Position numbers and translations under genes: made by a program. A stretch of DNA of 44,603 bases from Fragilariopsis cylindrus CCMP1102 (lineage: Eukaryota; Bacillariophyta; Bacillariophyceae; Bacillariales; Bacillariaceae): NCBI GenBank assembly GCA_900095095.1, contig FMBT01000221.1, forward strand, positions 1 to 44,603, written 5' to 3'. Each line of letters opens with the position of its first letter. Position 1 is the stretch's first letter. The notes below the pieces were generated by a model. The model saw only the letters and a list, made by a program, of their open reading frames with translations. It was not told where the DNA came from and made no database searches. This document shows, in pieces, positions 22,812 through 33,040 of the stretch.

Positions 22812-25800
22812 ATGATGATTGGTGCGACAGCAGCAAGAACCAAAAGATTATTTTCTTCTGTCTTTGTATTAGCAAGTACTATCAGTAGACCAAGTATCAC
22901 CTCTGCCTTTACTACCGCCGTTTCATCTCCATTTCGAGTAGCAGCAACAACAACAGCAAGAAGAATGAGTACTAGTACTTCCGCCGCCGAAGTCACCACT
23001 TCCAATGATCCACACAAATTTTTAGAAGATGTACTTGGTGATAAATCATTAGAATGGGTTAAAACACAAAATGAGAATTGTATTGCAAAGTATGGTGATC
23101 CAACAGACACTAGTGGTGACAAAAATTCTGACTATCAACGTATACTTGATATATTAGATTCGAAAGATAAAATACCTGTACGTAATAACGGATTTGTGTG
23201 TGCGTGTGTGCGTGTTTGTATCGCGTATGTATAGCATTATTGCTATCTATTCTTCCATCACGCTGCCTCTCTCTCTCTCTCTCCTGTCCTCAGACTATAC
23301 CACCCTTTATATACAATCAAATTTTCTAACGTTTCGTTGTTGTTGTCGTCTATTCTTCTTGCCCTTATTTCTTTCACATTCCCTTCTTCTTCTTCTCGTC
23401 AATAGTCTGTATCACAAATTGGGAATGCAAATGATGGGATGTATTATAATTTTTGGCAAGATGAAAATCATATACAAGGTATATGGAGAAATTCAACATT
23501 AGAATCATATAAATTAAAAGAACCAGTATGGGAAACTGTATTAGATTTAGATGCATTAGAACCACCAACAGCAGGAAAGACATGGGTATGGCATGGATCA
23601 ACTTTGTTGGATGAAGGTTCTGTAGATACAAATCAGAAAAATGATCGTGCATTAATTAAATTAAGTCCAGGTGGATCAGATGCTGATATATTTCGTGAAT
23701 TTGATTTAGTCACCAAAACATTTGTAGATCCAAAAGACAAAAATCAACAAGGATTTGAATTAATAGATCCATCGAAATGTTCTGTTAGTTATAGATCAAG
23801 AAATGAACTATTAATTGGTACAGATTTTGAATCAATATCAAATGGCGAAGTTAAAGATTCTATGACTGATTCTGGATGTAAGTTAACTACAGTACAATTC
23901 TATATTGTTTTAAAAAAAACTTTAACAAAGTCTAGTAGGATATTACTGTAAACACATCCTTCACATTACGTCTGCTCACAAATAACCTCCTCCTCTTTTC
24001 TCTCTCTCTCTCTCTCTCTCTCGGATACAATACAAACGCAATACAACCCACCCATCCACCTTCCCACACATACACATATACACGCATTTACATTTGTCGT
24101 CTACAACAAAACAAAACAAAATATAAAGATCCACGTACGGTATATAGTTGGAAACGTGGTACACCATTAAAGGATGCAACAATTGTTTTTGATAAAGCAA
24201 TATCCACTGATATTGCTGGTTCCCAATATGCATACCATGATCGAGATGGTATATGTCATGAATTCCAAGTACGTCAAATTACATTCTATACATCTAAATA
24301 TTGGTACCGATCATTAACTCTGGATGAATTGTCCACAAAGACCGCTGATGATTGTTCATTATCCGAATTTAAAGATATTCCTATACCAGAAGATGCTGAA
24401 ATATCAACATTTGGGAATGATGCAATGATAACATTACGTAGTGATTGGTCACCACCTGGATATGAATATGTAGGTGAAGGTGAAGGTCCTTCGTCGGTAT
24501 TATTACTACCAGCTGGATCATTAATTGTTGCACCGATGGTAGATGTTATGAATAATGATTATTCAAAATCAACTGTACTTTTTTTACCAACATCATCAAG
24601 ATCATTACAATCAACAACAACCACAAAAGATTATGTTATATTAGATATCTTAGAGGATGTTCGTACTACATTAGTAATCTGGAAAAAAGAAACTAATGAT
24701 AATGACGGTAATGATAAATGGACACTTCAGGAATCACCAGCAAACAATGAGGCTGTTAAGATTGGTGAAAGTTTAGGATTTGGTAGTCCAAATCGTGATT
24801 CATCTATTGATAATCGCTTATTTTTATGGCGTGATGGATATTTAATACCAGATTCATTAGAATATATTGAAGATGTGTCTGATTTATCAAACTCAATAAA
24901 ATTAAAATCAAAACCATCCATGTTCAATGCAAACGATTTAACAGTGGATCAATATTTTGTATCATCCAAGGATGGTACAAAAATTCCATATTTTATTATC
25001 CGTAAAAAGATATAGTATATGATGGATCAAATCCAACATTATTAGATGCATATGGTGGATTTGAAATATCAATGTTACCAGGATATTCTGCAGCTGTTGG
25101 TGCAGCATGGTTAGAATATGGTGGTGTGAAGGTAATTGCTAATATTCGAGGTGGTGGTGAATATGGACCAAAATGGCATCAATCTGCATTAAAAGAAAAT
25201 CGATATAAATGTTATGAAGATATGGAAGCTGTTGGACAAGATTTAATTGATCGTCAAATAACATCACCATCTAAATTAGCTTGTATTGGTGGTTCTAATG
25301 GTACGTGCAGTATTACAGTGCAGTTCCCTGTAGTGCAGTACTGTGTACTTACTACATGTTGATACTAAATCGTGTTCATGGTTGTCGTCGTCGTCGTCGT
25401 CGTCGTATGTTTGTTCTTATTCGTGTTTGTCATCGATGGTGCTGGCGTTGGTTTTTGTGTGATGTCCTTGTTCTTCCTTCGTATCGTATCTCACACATTT
25501 GGATCTTGAATATGTTTTATCATTTATCTACATGACAGGAGGTCTTATGGTGGGTAATCTTATAACTCGTCCAATTTCATCAAAATTATTCGGTGCGGCG
25601 GTTTGTCAAGTGCCTTTATTGGATATGAAGGTCTACTCACATTTACTTGCTGGTGCATCATGGATGGCAGAATATGGCAATCCTGATAAACCAGAAGAAT
25701 GGAAATTCCTTCGTCGGCATTCACCATACCATTTACTACGACATGACAATCTTGGTTTACCTGAAGAAGTTGTAGAAGTTGATGATGATGGAAAAGAAAC

Positions 25801-26077
25801 TAAAACTACTATTATTGACAGTCCGATCAAGAATCCAGATTGGGTTTGTCCAAAGGTATTATTTACAACATCGACACGGGATGATCGTGTACATCCAGGA
25901 CATGCGCGTAAGATGGTCCGTTCATTATTGGAAGAAGCACAAACAGTTGGTAAGGCACCCGAAGTACATTATTGGGAGAACATTGAGGGAGGTCATGGTG
26001 GTGCAGCCGATAACAAACAACGTGCACATATGTGGTCATTAACATATTCGATGTTAAAACAAACACTTGGACTATAA
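22812..26077 (+). CDS. Prolyl oligopeptidase family (S9A) serine peptidase, plastid-targeted, one frameshift
   Basis: Exons 22812-23177, 23406-23877, 24129-25300 and 25539-26077, with GT-AG introns of 228, 251 and 238 nt. A one-base loss in CGTAAAAAGATA near 25009 shifts the frame; with a G restored RKKDIVYDGSNPT reads through and the product is about 849 residues. The N-terminus has a signal-like segment and TSAFTT, then a Ser/Thr/Arg-rich stretch, suggesting bipartite plastid targeting. Family blocks: YYNFWQDENHIQGIWR, WVWHGST, REFDLVTKTFV, DSGYPRTVYSWKRGTPL (across intron 2), LLDAYGGFE and ANIRGGGEYGPKWHQ. The nucleophile motif GGSNGG is formed across intron 3 (Ser about 669), with Asp in STRDDRVHP (about 785) and His in EGGHGG (about 823). 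These are the expected S-D-H triad of the alpha/beta-hydrolase domain behind the beta-propeller. It should cleave short proline-containing peptides. Introns 1 and 2 carry CT repeats. Confidence 0.88.
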
Positions 26078-26635
26078 AGAAGGAAGAAAGAAAGAAAGAA
26101 AGAAAAGTAATGATGGATTATTAGAATATATAATTATAAATACTGTAGTGAAGACTTTCATATTCATTCATTTCTTACGAATTTTTCGCGCACGCGGACG
26201 ACGGGCAGAATTCATGTGATAACGCACCCCTCTTTTTATCCCCCTTGTGCATTTTGCAGAAGTAGCCTACTAGTACCGTACAGTACACGCTTACAAGTAG
26301 TATCTATGACGTACTGAACTAACGTTCTTACTTACTTACTTACTGCATTCATACATACATACATTGATCACGAAACGAAACGAATGGTGGTGGTGGGGTG
26401 TGGCGGGAAAACAAAAACAAAAAAATAATACTGTACACACTTCACTTCACTTCACAGTGTGTGTGAATTCGTTTTTTTAGATTAAATATTTATATAGTTA
26501 GTTAGTTAGTTTCACTTTTTATTTTTCAGGTTTATGTTGTTTTGTAATTATTTATTTCACGTATGTATGTATCACGAATCGTATCACGTATAGTATAGTA
26601 TAGTATGTTTTTTGTTTTTATTTTTATTGAAATTG
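26078..26635. other. Intergenic between convergent genes
   Basis: No gene. GAAA repeats follow the oligopeptidase stop (26083-26105), with CATA, GTTA and TTAC tetranucleotide repeats further on. A TACAGTA word lies near 26280. Confidence 0.5.
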
Positions 26636-27934
26636 TTACTCTTTTTTAGTCTTATTTGTTGATGACGACGACGACGACAACTTCTTCGCCTTCGTCTTGG
26701 TCACAGCAGCAGCAGCCAATGATGCAATATAATAGGGACTTACAAATAGTATAATAATTGGTTCAATGGTCCACATTAAATCACCTACAAAATTACCAGT
26801 CCAATCGGCATCATTATTCGTGACATTGAATTTCATGTGTTGCATCCATGTGGGTTGTGCGGTATCATCTGGATAGTAAAAACAAATAATTGCCATTAAA
26901 TAACCATAAAATGCTGCAAAATTTAATACAAAGTATACGTATTCACGATAACCTTTAAATGATAATTCTTGCACCGATTTTGTCATTTCATTTATGGAGG
27001 AATCAATTGCTTCTTGACGAATTTTTTGTTCTTTTTCATTTTCGTTCTTATCGTCTGATGAACTGGATGATGAAGTAGATGTTGGAAAATATAAACTTAA
27101 TGTTTGTTCCACTAATTTCATTTCCTTTTCAAATAATAAATCACCACCAGATGATGCAATAGGACTTGTTCCTGATTCCCAATATGGTACCCATCCTGAT
27201 TGTATTAATTCATATCTTGTAATGTTCACGTAGGATGTATTAAATGATGCACCAGCATTACTTGATAGTGTTGTAATACAATTGATTGTTTCCGACTTGG
27301 TCAAGAAATATTGATTTGCATCAATGATCATATAGTACAGAAGAGGAATTAAACATATTTCCATTATAGTTAATGCATCAATTAATGCCGTCAAGCCACC
27401 AATCGTGCCCGCTTCGGTGACGTGTATAGAATTACAGAATAACCAAAAAAATGATATACCAATTGGTGTTATTAATGTACCAATGAAACAATTTTTCATT
27501 GCCAATTTAGATTCTTTTATTAAACTTTCATTTATTAATCTTGTTGCTAATGCTGTTGTACTATTTGAATTGACATTTTTACTTGCAGTGTCTGCACTTG
27601 ATAACAAACGATGTTCTAATAAAGATACAATACGTTTTAATTTACCAACGGATGTCCAACATAATATAATACCACCATACGTACAAGATAAACAGGCATA
27701 TAATTGTGTGATACTTATAATTAATTCCAGTGGTGTTGTTAAATGAAATGGATGTTGTTCTTCATCTTCCAACAACAATTTAGTAATAACATCAACAGGT
27801 AAAAATGATAGTAATGATTTTAATAGTGTGGTGGTAACAGTCGAATCATATAATTGAGGTATATTATTACTAAAAATATTCCAATCTTTTATACAACATA
27901 AACCATTACGTATTAATTGTACAATGGAATCCAT
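26636..27934 (-). CDS. Multi-pass membrane protein, family unknown
   Basis: Uninterrupted ORF of 432 residues from ATG 27934. Hydrophobic segments appear near residues 70-95 (LELIISITQLYACL), 150-170 (FIGTLITPIGISFFWLF), 180-205 (LTALIDALTIMEICLIPLLYYMII), 335-360 (YVYFVLNFAAFYGYLMAIICFYY) and 390-415 (MWTIEPIIILFVSPYYIASLAAA), giving about five transmembrane helices. Between the third and fourth lies a soluble loop with a Ser-rich stretch and a Lys/Glu-rich helix. The C-terminus is Lys/Ser-rich. I do not recognise the family; a lineage-specific membrane protein is my best description. The gene is convergent with the prolyl oligopeptidase. Its upstream region (28.0-28.3 kb) has a diverged second copy near 29.9-30.0 kb. 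Confidence 0.75.
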   Translation of the reverse strand: MDSIVQLIRNGLCCIKDWNIFSNNIPQLYDSTVTTTLLKSLLSFLPVDVITKLLLEDEEQHPFHLTTPLELIISITQLYACLSCTYGGIILCWTSVGKLKRIVSLLEHRLLSSADTASKNVNSNSTTALATRLINESLIKESKLAMKNCFIGTLITPIGISFFWLFCNSIHVTEAGTIGGLTALIDALTIMEICLIPLLYYMIIDANQYFLTKSETINCITTLSSNAGASFNTSYVNITRYELIQSGWVPYWESGTSPIASSGGDLLFEKEMKLVEQTLSLYFPTSTSSSSSSDDKNENEKEQKIRQEAIDSSINEMTKSVQELSFKGYREYVYFVLNFAAFYGYLMAIICFYYPDDTAQPTWMQHMKFNVTNNDADWTGNFVGDLMWTIEPIIILFVSPYYIASLAAAAVTKTKAKKLSSSSSSTNKTKKE

Positions 27935-28395
27935 TATTCTTCGTATAACTTATAACTAATATAACTTATTTATTCAACTTGCTTCTCTCTCTGTTACCGT
28001 TCAGTAAGGTATAGTTAATGAATTGTAATTATGGTAGTTGCAACACACACACACACTCTGTCGTTCGTTGTCGTTGTTGACTCCTCGGAGGTAGAGTAAA
28101 AAAAGTCTTGGTCAAAACAAAACAAGAAAGCAGATGCGATAGACGATAGACGGACAATGCTACTGTAGCTAATACACGCACGTGACGTGATAGTACAGTA
28201 GCAAGCAAATAACGTCATTGCTTCATCCAGCATTGATTTTCTTGCTTTTTTATCTTTTCTCCACCAACCAAATCTTATTGCTTACGAGTGACGGCAAGAA
28301 CTCTTAGTCAGTCACGCGTGACTAAATAAGCTTACTGAGTACAGTATATCGCAGCAACATTTTAGGGATTTAAAATAATGTATGTGTACACACAA

Positions 28396-28850
28396 CAAAA
28401 TATCTCATTTGAATGGGTTCCATAGGGCAGCACAAGCTGGGTCAGGTGCACAACATTCACATAGTGTACTAGAACATTGTGTTTACCTCCACACTTTCTG
28501 TTCCTGTGGTTGAGAATGAAATCCGTTTTGCTATAATGTGATAGGCACACAAATAATAAGTTTTTTGATCTACAAAATATCTCATTTGAAAGGGTTGCAG
28601 AGGACAACACCAGATGAGTCAGGTGCACACATATTCACATAGTGTACTAGAACATTGTGTTTGCCTCCTACAACTTTTTTGTTCATGTGGTTGGGAATAA
28701 ATTCATTTGCTTTATGGTAGGCACACAAATAATACAGATTTTTGATCAAAATGAACACAAAATATCTCATTTGAAAGGGTTGCAGCTGGCACCACCAGAT
28801 CCATAGTGTACTAGAACATTGTGTTTGCCTCCTACCATCCTGGTGGTTCA
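28396..28850 (+). repeat. 177-185 bp tandem repeat, 2.5 copies
   Basis: Units start at 28396, 28573 and 28758, each opening with CAAAATATCTCATTTGAA. Shared blocks are CATAGTGTACTAGAACATTG, TTTGCCTCC and AGGCACACAAATAAT. The third copy has an internal deletion and stops near 28850. Units differ by scattered substitutions and small indels. No coding function is apparent; three-frame ORFs crossing the array are by-products. Confidence 0.85.
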
Positions 28851-30251
28851 TCATCACTTGACTAAAGTAATTCTGATTGGTATCATTATTTTTATCTCAC
28901 AAATTCTCCAGTGAGTTCAGTCATTGGAATATTAAACAACTTTGAATAATAAGATAAATAACTTCTCCTTAGGTTCTAGAACCAGATGGTGCACAATACC
29001 ACCCAGTCATCCATCATACCCATAGGGATGAACCAAGGGCATGATCCTCATACTACCTTATTCTTGCCTCCAGAATACAAACATTTCATTTCGGCCAACA
29101 TGTCATATTTCCATGCCCAAAAGTGCCGTTCAGAAATAGGCTGCCACAACATCAAAAAAATAGATTGGACCATGGTTTCAACACCCAGATACCTTCCATA
29201 TATGCATATGGTCAAAACACACCAACAACACTTGAAAAATTTGCCATATTGGGGTGTGGTGGGGCGGGGAACAATAGAATAGACATAGAATGGCCCAAAA
29301 TGCACCACATGTTGCAAAAATATTTGAGATGCTACCGCCCCATACCAGGTATGCTGAGTCCCAAATAAAACAGCTAGGCATCAACCTAATTCATAACAGG
29401 TTTTGTATTATGTCATTGTTTTAGGTAACCATATACATATCTTTGGGGTGCCACTGGTCAAAACCCACTGCTATTAAAACACACAATTTCTCTAAGTGCC
29501 AAGTGGGCGTGTAATCAAGGCAGTGATGCACCATTAATACAGACCTAATAACCCTGAGAAATTATATGGAGCTCAACATTATATCTATTGGTACAAGGTC
29601 CAACTATTGCTTAGGGTCTACTAGGGCTCTTAGGGAGGTTAGGAAGGTGTCAGGGTGTGTTAAGCCCCCAAAATAGGTCATTTAGGCCCCAAAACAGGTT
29701 TCCCCCCTCTAGCGCTCACATCAGCATGGTCCTGCCCATAGCTTGCCAAGTTTATATTCCCTTTGGTGTATATGGTCAACCCCATTATAGTAGTACAGTA
29801 ATTGATGCAATGAACTGATTAGTTGGCAATTATCCACTCTGTCGTTGTCATTGCCGTTGTGACGGCTCGATGGGAGGTTTATTCTATTTGGATGTCACCT
29901 GATGAGATAGAATCTAAAGTAGAAAAAGTGAATTCACAAGCAAGCAAAACGAACAAAATACATGACATGACATGTCATTGATTTTCTTTTGGATCTTTCT
30001 TAACCGGCCCAACCAAAATCTGTTAACGAGCGACGGGAAAGGACCTTCAGTATTCGATGACAAAGAAAAATAAGCAATGCATTACAGTGCAAGCAACCCC
30101 AAATTGGCTACACGCAAGCATACCCCCTAATTTCTTCTGCTCACACAAATCTCATCATCGTATTAAAATCCATCAATCACATGATACTGTACATCACATT
30201 CCACTGGTAATTGGCAGTTACTGTGGATGGCCCAAGATCAATCTAATGTGA

Positions 30252-30382
30252 AAGGAGGATGGGCAAGTTTCATCAATCCGCTCGGAAATCAAAGCTATTC
30301 AAGCAATCCCTTCTTGCGGCGGGGGTGATAAGGGTAGAGCTAATCCTATTCTACCCAGAGAAATTCAAGACGTGTTAGAACG
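30252..30382 (+). pseudogene. Possible coding fragment cut by an inverted-repeat element
   Basis: An open frame begins after a TGA at 30249-30251 and reads VSSIRSEIKAIQAIPSCGGG then DKGRANPILPREIQDVLER up to 30381, where the terminal motif of the transposon-like block begins; the frame then ends within 20 bp. The peptide has balanced composition unlike the surrounding low-complexity DNA, suggesting an exon remnant. It has no start codon and I do not recognise the family. It could be chance. Confidence 0.3.
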
Positions 30383-31990
30383 TATGGCGTGTTCCGGCTG
30401 AACATGGGTTCATTTTTTGCCCTGTGTGACATTTGCCTGTCGCGCGGGACTCCTACAAGGCGAGGAATGCAGTGAAAGTACTACCAATTGGGGGCATTTT
30501 TAGCTTCTACAGAAGCTCTTCTTTCCTATAATTGACCAATCATAGGCATGCTTCGAATCAAGGCGCATGCCCAGGTGTAGGTGGTGTCAGCAACGCCCTG
30601 CTAGTGATCTACGTAGAATTTCCCCCATATGGTGTACGTCGACAAAGTTGAAAATAGTAAATTCACCGCGCACCAACGCAGTGAAAGTAGGAATTTTCCT
30701 TATTAACACATTGACAATGGGAATGTATTGAATCGAACCTCCATGGATATCGATCTATTTAACATACTCTTTTGAGACGAAATATAGGGCGTGTTCCGGC
30801 TCAAGGTGATATTTTGTGGGACACGCGACTCAATGCGCGATAGCTCGGCGACAGAAAATTCTTCAAAATTATTAAGAGTTGAAATGGAAAATTATTCACA
30901 TCAACATGAAAATGGGAATGTATTGAACGAACCTCCATGGCTATCGATCTATTTAGCATACGCTTATAAGACGAAATATCGATATTTGTACTGTTAAGAG
31001 AGGAAAAAAGTTTGGGTGTGATTTGGTCATCTGGAGAAAATTCTATGAGGTTATACATGGGTGGCAGGCGAATTTCGAATCGCCAGGAAGAGGTGCATAA
31101 GAGAGGAAGATTAAAAATTAATAATGGACTAATAGATAAAGCGCTAGTACAGATGTCTCTATTACTGTTATATTAGTTAATGCGATAATTTTTAATGTTA
31201 TTGGTATATTAAGAGAGGACCCATTATCACCGGGTATGTAGGACGTGTTTTTTTCGAAAAATCCGATCATGTGTCTTTTTCTAAGAGAGAGTTTAAGTAC
31301 TAAAAATAGGACCAAATAAAACGCACTTCCTCGCATCTGTTAACAGTAACATGTGCTTTCTTTTGAACCCACTCTTGTATTAAACAACCGATATCCATGG
31401 AGGTTCGATTCAATATATTCCCATTGTCATGTGTTAATAAGGAATTTTCCTTATTCATAGGTGCGCGTTAATTATTATTTTCAACTTTGACGACGGTACC
31501 CAATATGGGGGAAATTCTCCTTAGATAAGTACCAGGTCATTGCTACACTACCTAGACCTGTCGACATTGGAATGTGTAGAATGCCATGGATAGGTACTGG
31601 AGAAGTTTGAGGAGCTATCATACAGTTAAAAATCCCCCGATTGATAGTACTTTCTGCATAGCGCGTGTTAACAATCCCGGCAGCGTCTGTCCGCAGATTG
31701 TCACACACTCACGAAAAACGAACCACCTTGAGCCGGAACGCGCCATAGATGTCTGTAATCTTAACAAGCACAAAAAGTTTGGGTTGAATTGGACCAACAT
31801 TTAAGTACTAAAACTCTGAACCCATGGAGGTTCGATTCAATACATTCCCATTGTCATGTGTTAATAAGGAATTTTCCGTTCAATTCTTAATAATTTTCAA
31901 AAGAATTTTCCTGTCGCGAGGTATCGCGCATTAAAAAAATTAGTCGCGAGTGTCCCACAAAATGCCACGTTGAGCTGGAACGCGCCGTAT
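30383..31990. mobile_element. Interleaved non-autonomous inverted-repeat elements
   Basis: Four copies of a terminal motif close to TATGGCGTGTTCCGGCTCAA occur: forward at 30383-30402 and 30785-30804, inverted at 31728-31747 and 31970-31990. Sequence from the first (30383-about 30760) is the inverted counterpart of about 31385-31747. Sequence from the second (30785-about 30960) is the inverted counterpart of about 31810-31990. All four arms end inward with the same block, which contains GGGAATGTATTGAATCGAAC and CCTCCATGG. The pairs overlap (1-2-3-4 pairing as 1 with 3 and 2 with 4) rather than nest. No transposase-like ORF is present. This fits foldback or MITE-like elements, perhaps two insertions or a rearranged one. 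The right end abuts an FKBP pseudogene. Confidence 0.8.
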
Positions 31991-32587
31991 AGGAATTTTA
32001 GAACCATCCGCGCATCATCATTGTCATCATCGTCGCTGTCGTCGTCTAGTGGTACGAGTACGAGTAGTAGACGGGATGCCATTGCGACAATAACAACAAC
32101 AGCAGCGACAACATCGTTCCTCGTATGGGACACTACTGTACCGATGGCTTTTGCAGCAGCAGGAACAGGAACAACAACAGAGGATTATAAAGATGGTCCT
32201 GAGGGACTTAAATATATAGTTACCCATGAGGGTAGTGGTCTGAAACCGGCACACAAAAATTACACTCTGGATTAATTCATTTCCAGGTGATGGTCCATCA
32301 GCAAAGCAAATTGATAGTAGTAGAAAGCCATTGATTGGTGATCAACAATTTAAAGTGAGAGCAGGTGTTAGTCAGGTGATACATGGATAGGATCTTACTT
32401 TACTCGATATGATGGAAGGTGAATCAAGAAAAATAATCGTACCACCTGAACTCCCGGGAAATGAACTCTTTATTTTGAAATGACATTAACTAAGGTTGAA
32501 CCGGCCAAAGAATTAGCACCTGATGCAAAAAATGGTTGGAAGAACACCCTCTATAAAAATTGTAACGATTGCATTGGACTATACTAA
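31991..32587 (+). pseudogene. FKBP-type peptidyl-prolyl isomerase remnant, thylakoid-lumen type
   Basis: Beginning at the edge of the inverted-repeat block, the sequence encodes a Ser-rich stretch, then SSRRDAIATITTTAATTSF and PMAFAAAG, a twin-arginine lumen-targeting signal, then KYIVTHEGSGLKPAHKNYTL, the start of an FKBP domain. The frame meets TAA at 32273-32275. FKBP sequence resumes in another frame (QIDSSRKPLIGDQQFKVRAG, VSQVIHG, a TAG where Trp is expected, DLTLLDMMEGESRKIIVPPE). The flap region near 32460 is shortened, the frame shifts once more, and FEMTLTKVEPAKELAPD runs to a stop at 32585-32587. There is no start codon outside the mobile block. At least one stop, two frame changes, a small deletion and the lost 5' end mark a pseudogene of a plastid-lumen FKBP. 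Confidence 0.85.
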
Positions 32588-33040
32588 GTAATTGCTTGTT
32601 TGTTTAAAGTCAAGTCATCAAAATATTTTCTCAAGCCAAATTTATTTTAGATCATTTATTTTAGCCAGAAAATTGTAAGTCATCGAGAATCTTATAGTTA
32701 AGATTATCTCTTAACACATCAGTATTCACTAACAAATATCATCCTTTTTTTTTTGCAACTTAATTTCATTTGGAATGCATTGTTGACAATTGATACGTCA
32801 AATAATGTTCAATAATCGAAAGCTAGTAATAATTCGAACTGAATGATCTTCTTGTTCGAGACAGTCAGCTGGTGGAGGAATACCAAAACATCATACTAGC
32901 AAAGCGTGATTTCTATTTAGTTTTTCGGTATCCAGTATCATGGTAGTAAGATGCAATGCAAGCACCCGAAACAATGCTATCGATGGTCGGTTTGAAAAAT
33001 CACTTCGGGATTTCTTTCCTTCTCCGGAGCGGTCGTGCAA
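32588..33040. other. Intergenic, no gene seen
   Basis: AT-rich spacer between the FKBP remnant and the 3' end of the sulfatase-like gene, with a T run near 32745. Nothing else recognised. Confidence 0.5.

Larger units (their letters stand above)
27935..30382. other. Repeat-rich accessory interval
   Basis: About 2.4 kb with no supported complete gene. In order: the leader and promoter side of the membrane protein gene; the 28396-28850 tandem repeat; a stretch with short open frames lacking domain features (28.9-29.4 kb); a GC-richer stretch near 29.5-29.8 kb; a diverged copy of the 28231-28294 sequence at 29976-30034; a segment (30119-30186) matching sequence upstream of the CIA30 gene; and a possible coding scrap at 30252-30382. 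Confidence 0.5.

Noticed and set aside
23194..23502. Open frame across intron 1 of the oligopeptidase
   Set aside because: It reads through CT and GT simple repeats and is explained by the spliced exons on either side.
28986..29384. Overlapping open frames on both strands
   Set aside because: No domain, signal or compositional evidence, and several frames are open at once in repeat-rich DNA.
31385..31400. tRNA-like B box (GGTTCGATTC) suggesting a tRNA gene or SINE
   Set aside because: No A box or cloverleaf can be drawn around it, and the word is simply part of the inverted-repeat arms.
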